64,000 nt of DNA from Mycteria americana (lineage: Eukaryota; Chordata; Aves; Ciconiiformes; Ciconiidae), in contig NC_134390.1 of assembly GCF_035582795.1 (NCBI RefSeq), forward strand, positions 1,937,560 through 2,001,559. The letters run 5' to 3'. The notes beneath the pieces are model-generated. The model made no database searches. It saw only the letters and a list, made by a program, of their open reading frames with translations, and was not told where the DNA came from. The position numbers were made by a program, and so were the translations under genes. Below are positions 1 to 30,657 of the stretch, piece after piece; positions within the stretch are counted from its first letter, which is position 1; each line of letters opens with the position of its first letter.

Positions 1-575
1 GCACCCATCCCATCACTGGCGCCTGGCGCAGCACGCAGGCAACGGGTGCTGCCCAAACCTGCCTGCCCGGCGCGTTGGCAGCGGGGATGCCGTGGGCTCG
101 GCGGCGGCGGCAGGAATTCCCCGGCAGGGCTGCGGTGCCTGGCGTGCCTCTTGCCGGAGGAGGTCTGGATTTTGCGGGGAAAGGATGGACCACGGGCAGC
201 ATCCCCCCCAGCCGGGCCGGATCCACACCCCAGCACATCTTGGGGCTCCCCAGGACGCGGAGCCACCGGCACCGAGCACGGCCCAAGCATCCCCCGTGCC
301 GCGGGGACCCGCCGAGACAGGGGCAACTGCAGCCGTGGTGGCCTGATCCTTCCCTGACGAGCAGCCGGCAGTCCCCTTTTCCAACATTTTGGCAACGTTT
401 TGGTGTTTTCCGGGGTGTTTTGGTGCACCCTGCAGTCGGCTCCAGCCCACGCCGCTCACCGCCATCCCCAAAACCACCCCACGTTCGGGGCTGTTTGGAC
501 AGGACCAGGATGTTCAGCAGAACCAGCTTTGCGCCCTACTCCGTAATTATTTAATTATTAAGATTTAATATATTT

Positions 576-581
576 AATAAA
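576..581 (+). terminator. Possible polyadenylation signal of an upstream plus-strand gene
   Basis: AATAAA sits in an AT-rich tract of about 60 bases unlike its GC-rich surroundings. A second AATAAA follows at 738-743. Assignment to a gene is not possible from this window. Confidence 0.35.
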
Positions 582-1261
582 GTGTAAAGCTATTTTATCG
601 CTTAACAGCTGCCAAACCTCCCCCATCGGGCAGCAGGCGACGTGGCAGGAGGAAACCCCGGCGCTTCTGCATGGCTTAATTTATTGCTTCAACACCGTGT
701 AGCTGCCGTGTATCGCTCCGGCACCACCGGATCCCACAATAAACCTCGCTCCAGCCTCGTGCCAACCCTCTCCCTGCGCCCACGAAGGGCTGCGGCTGCA
801 CCGGGGCGGCTGCGGCTGCCGGCCCTCCTGCTTCTTGGGGTTTGCACTGCTGATAGTCTGGGGGCGAGGGCGAAGCCCCCCGGGATGAAAGGGGAGCTGG
901 CCTGGGGGAGCGTGGCCATCTGGGGGGTTCTGGTCCCCGTGGGACGTCGGCCTCTCCCGGAACATCCCCGTGTGTGCCCGGCGCAGCCCGGCACATCACT
1001 GCGGCCACCCCGGGCTCGTCTCATCCTGCCCTTGTGCACCGCTCCCAGTTACGGAGTGGGAGAAACTGGTCAGCAAAGGGCAGCTGCTGGCCCTCAGCAG
1101 GGCTGGCACCGGGGTGAGGGGTACGTAGGGGCTGCGCAGGGCAGGGCTTGGGGTGCCCAGGCCGGGGCTCGGGGTGCCCATGGCTCAGTCCCCACCACGC
1201 ACCAGCTGCCCCCAGGCCTGGGGCTCACAGTCCCCTGCCTGCGCTGCCCGCACCTGCCGGC

Positions 1262-1650
1262 CTCACACCGCACCCCAGCACCGCACCGACACCGCAAACA
1301 CCCAGTGCGCACCCACCGCACGCACACCGCGCACCCACCGCACGCACACCTCACGCTGCGCACGCACACCGCGCACCCACCGCGCACCCCCAGGCTCCGC
1401 ACACCCCCTGCACACCCCCCAACACGCTGCAGGAGAGCGCGCTGCGCCCGCCCCGCACGGCTCCCGGTGCACACGCACACACGTGCCGGGTGTGCCCCCC
1501 ACGCGTGCACACCTGCACACCCCCACGCCCCCTGCATGCATGCACACACGTGCACAGCGGCATGCACGCACGCAAATCCTGCATGCACACGCAAGCCCTG
1601 CACACGCACGCACAAATCCTGCACGCACCCCATTCCACGCACGCACCCCC
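1262..1650. repeat. CA/GCAC-rich degenerate simple repeat
   Basis: Irregular runs of GCAC, CACGCA and CACCCACCGCACG units extend up to the ACVR1B core promoter. The long open frames here on both strands follow from the lack of A/T-rich triplets, not from coding selection. Confidence 0.75.
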
Positions 1651-1659
1651 CCACGCCAG

Positions 1660-1818
1660 TTCCTTATCGGCCGACCCGCGCCTGGCGGACCCTCCCCTTT
1701 AAGACGCGAGGCGCGGGCCGTCCCCTTTAAGGCTTGCCCCGCCCCCAGGCCGCGCGCCGGCGCTCGCCCCTCCCGCAGGCGCTGGCGGCCGCTCGGCACC
1801 GAGGCCGCGGCGCTCGCC
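1660..1818 (+). promoter_or_regulatory. ACVR1B: ACVR1B CpG-island promoter and 5'UTR
   Basis: Dense CpG sequence lies directly before the start codon. The element TCCCCTTTAAG occurs twice, at 1693 and 1721, 28 bp apart, giving two TATA-like TTTAA cores, followed by a CCCCGCCCCC GC box. No separate 5' noncoding exon is needed because the start codon follows within about 100 bases. Confidence 0.55.
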
Positions 1819-17389
<15,571 letters not shown>

Positions 17390-20300
17390 GCTCTGAGCCC
17401 CAGCAGGAGGAAACTGCACAAAAGCTGCCATGCTAGAGTAGACGTGTGATGGGAGGCCTACCTCGTGTTTCTGCCCAATCTACTGCTACCAACCAGAAAG
17501 CATGACCTACAGGCTGCTAGGTGGGGTGACGGAGCTTATTGAATTGCTCTCTTCCCTGCTTGGGTATGAAACAATCAGAAACCTTTTATGATCACCTCCT
17601 GACAGCGTGAAGACTTGAGAGGGACTTAACCTGAGGGATCTCAGCCATGATCGTAACTCTTGTTTCTTTAATGGAAATCCCTGTAAAGTTCAGTGCGCGC
17701 GGTGCACCCGTTGGCAGTGTTTGAGGCCGGGGTGCTAGGTGCTGGGAGTGGGAAGGGAAAGGGAAGGTTTTCTTGCCGTACTCTGAGGATTTTTCCAGGG
17801 ACTGGCATGTTAATGCAGAAAAAGCATTTGCAAAACAAATGGTGCTCCCTTCTGAGAGGCTGAGCCTGAACAGTTGATCAGCTTCATGAAACCATTTCCC
17901 TCCTTTTTCTTAAGCTTGAAAAATTCTAAGTCAAAAACAGAAATCTGACTGGCTGTCAGTGTGCGCAATGGTGTATGCATGCGCGAGGTGCGCGTGTCCC
18001 CTGTGCCTGTTCATCTCCTTCCGTAGACGTGCAGTGTCTGCCCGTAGGGTGGCTCATCTCTGTTCGTGCTTTCTGTGCATGTGCAAATCTAGAGTGTCCT
18101 TTTTTTGAGCTGTGCGCGCTGGTGCTCTCCTTGTTGAGTAGTGAGCATTGTCTAGCTTGGACAGGCTGCTTAAAACCAGATCCTTAGCTCTCCGATGGGT
18201 GCTGTGGCCTTGCTGTCCGTACGCCGGCTGCAGGAACTTCCCATCAGGTTGCCTCACTGCCACCCCCTCCCTTTTTTAAGACAAAACAAATGAGGAACTG
18301 ACTTCGCTCCTGGAATCCAGGCTTTTTGTCTTGAGCCCCTGGGGTTTGTAATTCTTGGTAGGGTGGAAAGAGAGACCTGGGGGGGGAGAGATGCCATGGA
18401 GCTGAGATGCATGTCAGAGATAGAGCAGGCACTGCGCCCGGCTGGAAGGAGACCAGGCCGTGGGGAAATGCAGGAGACCGTTCTCATAGGAATGCGATTC
18501 CCGAGTCCACCATCCAGGCACCCTCGCAGGCGCGCTCGGCAGCGTGGGGCAGACTCGTCGGGGCCTGAGCCGCAGGGGGCCGGGTGCCTGGGTGTGCTCT
18601 GCACCCCCCGAGAGGCACTCGGCGCTTGGCAGGATCTGACAGCGGGGTGTGGGTTTGGAAATTGATGTCCATCTTTTTAATATACATATATAAATATCTC
18701 ATAATCTGGAAGTGGCTGTGTATAACTTGTGGGGTGGGGGGAACTGCATGAATTTTCTTTTGATTAAATGCCGAATCAGGGTGAAGTAGAGTTGGTTTGA
18801 CTGTTGTCTACAGCTGGGCCTAGCAAAAATGGAAGTAGCTGAGGGCTGAGTCTGTCGTGCTGATTGCAGCACTGAAGGCAATCTGGGAAGCGCCGGTTGT
18901 TTGGTGGTTAGGTCAGTATCTACGGTATATAACTCTGAAGCCATAACTTTTAACTGGAGTGGTTTTGATTATTATTTTTTTTTATTATTATTTTATGGGA
19001 GGGTCTGGATTTTAACTTTTTTTAATATTGTTAATTCTTTATAAGAGAAGAAAAACAATCTATAATTATTACCTCTTGACCTGTTTGTTTGTAAAGAAAT
19101 CACTGCAAAAAAAAAAAAAGAAAAAAAACCAAATGCACACAGCTCGATTTACACTGGAACTGTTTCTACTCAAACCTTGCGCCTGCTCTGTAAGGTGAGG
19201 TTTCATCTCTGCTCCGGCCACCGGGGTTAACTTTTTTTTTTTTTTAAACACTCTGTTCTTGCTGTCTGTGTATCTGTCTGTGTGTCCGTCTTCCCCCAGA
19301 CTCCCTATCTTGTCTGTGACTTTGTGTAAAGTGAGGAGTGTGGTTTTTGCATTGTGTTTGGAGCCATTTTGCATCCTCCCGTGGAGTTTAGCGGCCGGGC
19401 GGCGCAGAGCTGTCGTGGGGGGGCCGGCAGACTTCGGGCAGGTTCATGGAGCAGTGTGGAGTGTACGCTTTGTGAATGTACAGCTTTCCCTTCCCTTTCC
19501 GATTTGTTCTGACTCGTATCGCAGCCAGAGGTTACGGTGTGTCTCCAGTACCGTACGTCCCTTAACCAAACCCTTCTGCATTTAGAAACCGAGGTGGTGG
19601 GCTCTTCACAGATACCCTAAAGACTCTTCAGCTGCTGTAACAGGACCCTGGCGATGGCCCATCCCGGCGGGTTGGGGAGGAAGTCTTAGCGACTGTGAAA
19701 TAAACTGCCATAGGAAAGCCCATCACGCCGGTAGGTACGTCTGCCGCGCGCTCCTCCGTGAGCACTGCGAGCTCGCGTTTCAGAGTACGAGTCTCCCGTC
19801 CCTGTTAACTGTGCAGGCTGCTTCTCGAGGACACTAAATCAGCTACGTAACTTGCACTGACTCACCCACCCCTCCAACTGTAGCCACACATGCATCTGCC
19901 TCAGCGCTAAACCAAACAGCAGACAGCGGAGCGGTTTCAGACCGGATAAGGTTAGAAGGGGTGAGGGCAGGATGACAGGTTATCCCCTATAAGCAGGATT
20001 GCAGAAGAAGCCTTGTTGGTAGAGAGATGCCATCGCGAGATGGTCAAAACCGAGGAGGATCCGAGATGGGAACGCTGACTATGTAGCATTTATACAGCAC
20101 TTTTCATGCAAACATGTGCCAGGGAGGTGCAGTGCTTACTTAGCTGACTGGTAGCAAACATAGGAATCGCTGCCCGGCTCTGAAATGTGCCCGGCTCAGA
20201 GGTGGCTGCAGTGGCTGTGGAAAAAAACACGACACTACAGACAGTTCAGGACAAGAGACGGACGCCGCAGCGGCTCAGAGCGAGGAGGGGAGACGTCAGA

Positions 20301-20600
20301 TACTCGAGGGCAAATTGTGTTGGGGAGAGGCAGAGTACGGAGCTTGTGCTTCTCGTCTGTGGCGCAGGGTTAATCAGTGGTACGCTGGCTTCAGAACAGA
20401 TCTCTTGGTACTTATCTGCCCCTTTTATTTGTTTGGTTTTGTATATTTTATTAGAAATGGACTGTAAAATAGCCACTTAGACACTTTACCTCTTCAGTAT
20501 GCAAATGTAAATACAATGTAATATAGGAAATCTTTTGTTTAATATAAAACAAGGCTGTCGATTTCTGCTGTACATTATTAAAAGTTTGTTTTATTCACGT
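17390..20600 (+). other. ACVR1B: ACVR1B 3' untranslated region
   Basis: About 3.2 kb of non-GC-rich sequence follows the stop codon without another coding exon. It ends at the polyadenylation signal at 20577. It holds T-rich and A-rich runs near 18970-19130, and a Pumilio-type element TGTAAATA at 20506-20513. Length and position agree with the long 3'UTR of this gene in other vertebrates. Short open frames inside it are not supported. Confidence 0.75.
20577..20582 (+). terminator. ACVR1B: ACVR1B polyadenylation signal
   Basis: ATTAAA is followed after about 20 bases by a GT-rich stretch (GTGAGGTGTTGG), the usual arrangement for cleavage near 20600. Confidence 0.7.
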
Positions 20601-22285
20601 GAGGTGTTGGAGTCTCTCGTGGTTTGCTGCGAAGGGTTAGCCGTGGCGTAGAGGGGCAGGAACCGAGCGGCGAAGACTGGCAGAGCCTGTAGTCCCCCAG
20701 CCCTCAGAGAAGTGTCGGGGGGGGTTGTTCACCCACAGCTAAAATAAATCTCCCTGGGAATCCTGCTTGGCGAACCTTAATGTTCAATATTGCCCTTAGT
20801 CGTGGAGATGCAGCTTCCACCGTCCGCTGTGGATGCCTTGGTCGTAGCAGAGGCCAGACGAGGATGTGGCAGAGTGGGGTTTCCAGCCCACACGGGGATG
20901 AGCAGCTGAGAGCAGGTCTCCCTCTCTGGGGGTGGGTAATCGGAAGCAGGAGGGGGCACGGCGGGCAGCTCCCCGAAGCATCCCCCCGGGTCTCCGCACA
21001 CACGAACCCGCAGCTTCAAGGAAGGATCAATTTTACTCCAAACTGTCCGGCATCCCTATGAAATCTGTTTGCTGGGAGGGCAACCGCAACCCCCCCACAC
21101 TAATTCTCCCTAATTAGAGCCTCCTGTGAATGAGGCTGGTGTGAGCGGATCAAGGGGAAAATCCGCTGGGGCCTGGGGTCCCCCGTGGGCTCAGACCGAA
21201 GGGGCTGGTGGGGAGGGGGAGCCGCCATCTGGGCTCGCCCCTCCTCCCTTTCCAGCTTCGTCTGCAGCTCCTGCCGCGGCCCCCGAGAAACTCTGACCCC
21301 AGCCTGGATATCGAGGCAGCGGGTGACTCGGGAGTATGTTTGGGGTTTTTAAAGCAAAAATTAACTTTATTCCTCTTTTGGGAAACGGGATGGGGAAAAC
21401 AGGCCTGCGATGGCTTCGGCCACGGGGCCAAGTCGTTACCTGGGCTGCCGGATTTTGGGAACGGGATGGGATGTTCTTTACTCCTTGATAAAGGGTTGTG
21501 GTTTGGTGCCCTGGGATGGGCGGTGGGCTCGATCCTGTCCTTTCCCAAGCACTTCCAAGCCGGAGCAGCTCAGCGCTGGAAGCGAGCTTGCCTCCTGGTA
21601 ACCCCTGGACAGCCTGTGGGCGGGTGGCTTGGGTGTAACGCCAGCGGGATTGTTACAAACTGGGTTGGTTTTTTTGGTTTTTTTTTTTTGGCAAATTTTA
21701 AATAAACAGCCGGGCAAACCCCTTCAATTCCAGCTGGAAAATTCCTGCTACCTCCCAAGGCCGCGCAGCAAGGGGCTGCCCGGAGCCGTGCGATGCGTCC
21801 GCAGGAGACACCGCGTCTGCCTCCGGGAATTGTTCTTTCCTCTGTGTCCCCGTCCCCAGCGCAGGCAAAGCTCTTGCGGGAACGGTTTAAACCCTCCCGT
21901 CCGCCCGCGTTGGAAGCACGGCCGGGGGCTCCGGCTGCCCCGGCCTCCAGCTTCTGCCTTGAAATAAACCCTAAATGCGGCTTTGGCGGCGGGGTGTCGT
22001 CCTGTGGGGCGAAACCCCCGCGGGCGCTTGGCTGGAGCCCCGCTGCGGTACGGCCCCGGAGAGCGGCAGAGCCCGGCATCGCTGCTGCACCGGGGAAACG
22101 CGGCTGGTTTCTCCCGTTATCGCCCCCACCGTGATCTGCGGGCCAGGGCAGCCCCCACGCCGTCCCCCGCAGCATCCCACCCCGTGTCCCCCCCCGTCCC
22201 TGCTGCCCCCCCTGGGACCCCCCACGCTGCACCCCACCGGGACCCCACGCAGGACGCGGGCCCCGGCCGGGGCGATGCCGGATGC
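20601..22285. other. Intergenic region ACVR1B-TAMALIN
   Basis: No exon is supported. GC content rises sharply across this interval. Isolated AATAAA motifs near 21702 and 21961 lack a gene in front of them and are treated as chance. Confidence 0.5.
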
Positions 22286-22437
22286 GGGGCGGGGCTTACG
22301 GCAACGGGGGCGTGGGCTAGCGCTAGAAAGGGCGTGGTTTCGCTCATAACGGGGCGTGGTTAGGCGCAGAAAGGGGCGTGTTCTCCCCGGAGGGGGCGTG
22401 CCTGCCGCTGGCCACTCCCCCCGCGGGCTGATATAGC
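22286..22437 (+). promoter_or_regulatory. TAMALIN: TAMALIN promoter with a 22-bp-spaced ladder of GC/GT boxes
   Basis: A GGGGCGGGGC box at 22286 is followed by GGGCGTG boxes starting at 22308, 22330, 22352, 22374 and 22394, spaced 22, 22, 22 and 20 bases. These fit Sp/KLF factor sites repeated about every two helical turns. A TATA-like GATATAGC lies at 22430-22437, close to the start codon at 22464, implying a very short leader if it is used. Factor binding is inferred from motif alone. Confidence 0.65.
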
Positions 22438-22463
22438 GGCGCGGCGGGCGGCGCGGCCCGGCC

Positions 22464-26291
<3,828 letters not shown>

Positions 26292-26652
26292 CGGGGGGCA
26301 CCGCCGGCCCCCCCAGGCCTATTTATTTATTTATTGCAAGGGGCTGCCTGCCCCCCCCTGCCCCCCCGGGGGCCGCTGGAAGGAGCTCGGGGTGGGCCCC
26401 AGGGGTCCCGGCTCGGCCGCTGGCTGTGGGGGCCACGGCACCGAGGGACGGACGCGGGGACCCTCCCCGAGGCGGCTCGCGAAGCCACCGCTCATCTCAG
26501 GAATCGCTGCCCTCCTCGCTGGGGACGCGTGGGGGGCCTGCGTCCCGTCCCCCCCGGCCCAGGGGGCCACGGGGGTCCTGCCTCCCGCCGCCCCGGGGGC
26601 TTTCGTAGCGTGCCGGCGTGCTTGGCGCGCGCCAATACAGAGACTTTTTGCA
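26292..26652 (+). other. TAMALIN: TAMALIN 3' untranslated region
   Basis: GC-rich sequence from the stop codon to a variant poly(A) signal, with a short TATTTATTTATTTATT AU-rich element at 26320-26335 just after the stop that may confer mRNA instability. Confidence 0.6.
26634..26639 (+). terminator. TAMALIN: Variant polyadenylation signal of TAMALIN
   Basis: AATACA, a known weaker variant, is followed by GGTGTGTGATTGTGACTG, a typical GT-rich downstream element. No AATAAA lies nearby. Confidence 0.5.
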
Positions 26653-29231
26653 GCGGTGTGTGATTGTGACTGGGGGGGACGGAGCCCCGCGGGGATGGGG
26701 ACGGGCTGGCTGGGGCGGGGGACGTGGCCCCAGGGGAGCCCACCGGGCTGCAGCCCCCCTCGGCCCCCCTGCTGCCCCCTTTGCCCCCCCGCTGGCCGGC
26801 CGGGCTGCGGGCAGGAAGGCCTTGGGGTGACGAACGTCACCTCGGACCCTGCGTGTGCTCCCGGGGACCCCCTCTGCCCCCCCCCCCGCAGCCCCCGGTG
26901 CCGTGGGCCGTGTCCCGGCACTGCGGGGCCCCGGCCAGGCCCTTCCTGCCCCGTTTCCTCCGGCAGCCGGCGGGAAGCCGGTCCCACCCGAGCCCTTCCG
27001 GCTGCGGGGGCCGGGGTGCCCGCGGGGAGCGGGACGGGCACTGGGGTCCCCCCCCAGCTCCCTGCCCCACTGCCCCCCAGGCCCACCCAAGCAGCATCCA
27101 GAGGCCTCAGGGGACGCAGACCCCCCCCCAGCTGCTGCGACGAGCACCCATGGGTGCGGGGGGGGGGGCCTTGCACGAGGGGGGCCTCGCACGAGCGCTC
27201 TGTGCAAGCACCGAGAGCCCCCGGCCGTCTGCCACAGGCTCCGTGCCTCAGTTTCCCCTCCTTGGCTGGGCCATTACATGTTTGGGGAGCCCCAGCTCTG
27301 AGCTCCCGCACCCCACAGCTGGGCCGTGGGGCTCCGGCCCACGGCTCGGCCCCCCGAGACCCTAGGGGGGTCTGCAGGAGATTTTGGGGATGAGACCCCG
27401 GGGGCGTGGGGGGCTGCGCCGGGCTGCAGCGGGGTGCGCACGCGTGCGCTGCAGGGCTACGCGTGCGTGTGCTGCGGGGCTGCGTGCGCACCCGTGTGCC
27501 GCGTGCCTGCACGTGTGCGTGGGGCAGGGCCGCGGGGGCGTGCGTGGGGTCCGGCCGGCTCCCCGCCGCTCGCCTGCCTCGTCCCCGTTCCAGGACGGCT
27601 CCGTGCTTGGACATTTATGGTCCGGCTGACGGGGCCACGCTCGCGGCACCCGCCCGCACGCTGCCAGGGTCGGGGCACCCCGTCCCTGTCACGGCCATCA
27701 CGGGACCCCCCCGCGGCAGCTGCCACCCCACGCGGAGCTTTTTTTAGCCCTGAGCTGGGGCTTGCGTGTGCCCGGAGCTGGGCAGGCGCCGGCTGGACAC
27801 CGGGGTCACGCGTGGCACCGGCTGAGCCGGGCAGTGCCGGTGGGGCCGAGGCTGCGGGGTACGGCCTGGGAACGCCCCGGAGCAGCCTGTCATTACCGAC
27901 AAATATAGGCCCGGGGCAGGGAGCCAGCACCGGCCGTGGGCACCCTGCAACCGCCGCCCGGCCCGTGGGCACCCTGCAATCCCCCGACACCCACCCAAAG
28001 TGGGGGCACCCTGCAACCGCCGCCCGGCCCGTGGGCACCCTGCAATCCCCCGACACCCACCCGACCTGTGGGCACCCTGCAATCCCCTGATGCCCACCCA
28101 AGCCCAGCCACACGGGTCCTGGGGGCAGCGGGAAGGGCCGGCTGGTGGCCACCATGTCCCCTCAGCCTCACTGGGGCGTTGGGGCGGATCTGGCACCCCT
28201 GGGCCGGTGGGAGCCGGGGCTTCCCCCGCACACCCCGGTGGCCTTGCCGGGGTGACCGGGCTCGGGTTTCCTCCCCCGGAGCCGGCGGGGCCCCGCGGCC
28301 TCTCCCGGGGTACAGCTAATCCCGGGTGCGGGGGCTGCCGGCATCACCCTCCTGCCGCCGGCAGTGCCGTCACCGGCTCGGCCGCCGAGTGAGGGGTGCG
28401 AGGGGACGGTGGCCGGCCACGCTCTGCCACCCCGGTGGCTCCGGGCCCCCCCCAATGGCTCCTGGACCCTCGACAGCTCCAGGACCCCCGGTCTGACCCT
28501 GCCCCGGGGGGGTTCCTGGCCGTACCCCCGGGCTGGCACCGGCTGCGCCCCCCGGTTCGCACCGGCTGCTGCCCCAGCCCAGCACGGGGTCGGCACCGGC
28601 TGTAGCGCCGGCTGTGCCCCCCGGTTCGCACCGGCTGCAGCCCCGGGCCGAGCCCCGGTACCGGCCGCGCCGCTCGCGGGGCGCGGGGACCCCGGCAGGC
28701 CCCGGCCGAGCCCGGGGGATGCCCGCGGGGGCGGCCCCCGGTGATGCCGCGGGATTCCGGGGACGTCAGCGGCCAGGTGTGACGTCACGGGGCCCCCGCC
28801 TGGGACGGGCGGCGCGCGGGGCCGCGCGGCGGCGGGGGCCGGGGCCGGAGCGAGGTAACGGGCGGCGGGAGGAGGCGGCGGCGGCGCCCGGCCCCGGGCC
28901 GTCAGCCCCGGTACCCCCGAGCCCCCCCGGGCTCCCGGGGCCGCTCCCCCCCGTCCGCCGGTCCCCTCCAGTACCGGGCTTCCCCCCTCGCTGCTCCTCG
29001 CGGGGCCGGGGGGGGGTCCCGTGAAGCCGGGCAGAGTCCCGGCGCCGGGGGTCCCGGCAGCTTCTCCCTGGGCCCGGTCCCCGCCGTGCCGCCCCGACGC
29101 CGCGGGGATGGGCGGGTGCCCGACACGCACCCCCCCCGGCACGGAGACCCGGGGCACGGCGGCACCGGCCCGAGGGCTGCTCCGCTCGGTGCGGGGGGGC
29201 GGGGGGGGGGGCTCTGCCTCTGCGGGGGGCA
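26653..29231. other. Intergenic region TAMALIN-NR4A1, proximal part
   Basis: Extremely GC-rich DNA with no supported exon. Open frames here are long on both strands because stops are rare in such sequence. A small tandem array at 27938-28083 is listed separately. Confidence 0.5.
27938..28083. repeat. Short tandem array with GGGCACCCTGCAA core
   Basis: Five copies of GGGCACCCTGCAA start at 27938, 27967, 28004, 28033 and 28069. Spacing alternates 29, 37, 29 and 36 bases, giving a higher-order unit of about 66 bases. Confidence 0.85.
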
Positions 29232-29236
29232 TTGCT

Positions 29237-29345
29237 GGGGTGACACTAACGGGGGTGACACTAACGGGGGTGGCACTAACGGGGGGTGGCACTAACGGGG
29301 GGTAGCACTAACGGGGGTGACACTAACGGGGGTAACACTAACGGG
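29237..29345. repeat. 16-17-bp tandem repeat upstream of NR4A1
   Basis: Seven copies of CACTAAC separated by G-rich spacers (unit like GGGGGTGACACTAACG). Confidence 0.9.
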
Positions 29346-29631
29346 ACTGCCAACCGGGGGTCGGGGGGACGACCGGGCACGGCGGGCCGGGTCCCCCAAG
29401 ACCTCCTGTTCGCCCCCGGCAGCGGGTACCGGAGGGTACCGGAGGGGGGATACCGGGTCCCTCCCCGCACGTCTCTCGCCCTCCCGCCGGCCCGGCCCGG
29501 CCCCGCACGGGCTGAGCTCATCTTTCCAGCCCGCGGGCGGTGTTCCCGGCGCTGGGCGCCCGCCAGCAGCCGCCGCTCTTTCCATCGCCCCGGCCAGGGT
29601 CTCCCCGCGGGGACCGGGCGGGGACGGGGAC

Positions 29632-29711
29632 GGGGGTCCCGCCGGGGGGCTGCCACCCCCAGGCCCGGCGACCGCCGGGCCTGGGGGTGGCAGCCCCCCG
29701 GCGGGACCCCC
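29632..29711. repeat. Perfect 39-bp inverted repeat with 2-base spacer
   Basis: Arm 29632-29670 is the exact reverse complement of arm 29673-29711, separated only by AC at 29671-29672. The arms contain GGCTGCCACCCCCAGGCC and its complement. A single strand could form a 39-bp hairpin. It lies about 1.1 kb before the NR4A1 transcription start. Confidence 0.93.
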
Positions 29712-29825
29712 CCCCCGTCCCCCCTTCCCGGGATCAGCCTCCCCGAGCCGCACCGAGCGGGAGGAGACCGGGGGTACCGGCAGCGGGGACGCTGAGCACC
29801 GAAGATAACCGGCTCAGATGAACAC

Positions 29826-30490
29826 TGGGCGTAGCGGCACCGGGGATACCGGCACCGGGGATGGCGGCACCGAGGGGGCACCGGGGATGGGGGCACCGGG
29901 GGGTGGGGACACTGGGGATAGCGGCACCGGCGATACCGGCACCGGGGATGGCGGCACCGAGGGGGCACCGGGGATGGGGGCACCGGGGGGTGGGGACACT
30001 GGGGATAGCGGCACCGGGGATAGCGGCACCGGGGATGGCGGCACCGAGGGGGCACCGGGGATGGGGGCACCGGGGGTGGGGACACTGGGGATAACGGCAC
30101 CGGAGATACCGGCACCGGTGGGGCAATGGTGATGGAGGATGCCAGCACCGGGGCACCAGCAGCGAGGGGGCACCGGGGATACCGGCACCGAGGATACCGG
30201 CACCGGTGGGGCAATGGTGATGGAGGATGCCAGCACCGGGGCACCAGCAGCGAGGGGGCGCCGGGGATACGGGCACCGGGGATACCGGTACCGGTGGGGC
30301 ACCGGAGACAGCAGCACCGAAGGGGCACTGAGGATGCGGGCACCGGGGATACCGGCACCAAGGGGGCACCGGGGATGGAGGATGCCAGCACCGGGGTACC
30401 AGCAACGAGGGGGCACCGGGGATACCGGTACCGGTGGGGCACCGGAGACAGCAGCACCGAAGGGGCACCGAGGATGCGGACACCGGTGGC
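29826..30490. repeat. GCACCGGGGATACC minisatellite with 87-bp higher-order period
   Basis: A 14-15-base core (CACCGGGGATACCGG and variants) is arranged in larger blocks. The marker CGAGGGGGC recurs at 29871, 29958 and 30045, exactly 87 bases apart, and GATGGAGGATGCC recurs at 30131 and 30219. The array ends about 170 bases before the first NR4A1 promoter element. Confidence 0.9.
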
Positions 30491-30657
30491 GCACCGGCCC
30501 CGGGGGGGCCCCGGGCCCTGCTGCCGCCCCTGCCCGTCCCGGCTCGCCGCTCGTCCCGGTGCCGACACCGGGGCCTCCCTCCCCTCCTCCTCCACACCCC
30601 CCCCCCCCCGCCGGCGGCCCCGGGAGCCCCGGGAGGGGGGGGCGGGGGGCGCCCGCG

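Larger units (their letters stand above)
1..1659. other. Intergenic DNA upstream of ACVR1B with two possible 3' ends
   Basis: No convincing coding exon is seen. An AT-rich patch ends in AATAAA at 576-581 and a second AATAAA lies at 738-743, each in a setting that resembles the 3' end of a plus-strand transcript. The upstream gene itself lies outside the window; in human ACVRL1 is the next gene on this side, so it is a candidate, but nothing here proves it. Open frames over 640-2060 coincide with CA-rich repeat and GC-rich promoter and are not supported. Confidence 0.5.
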
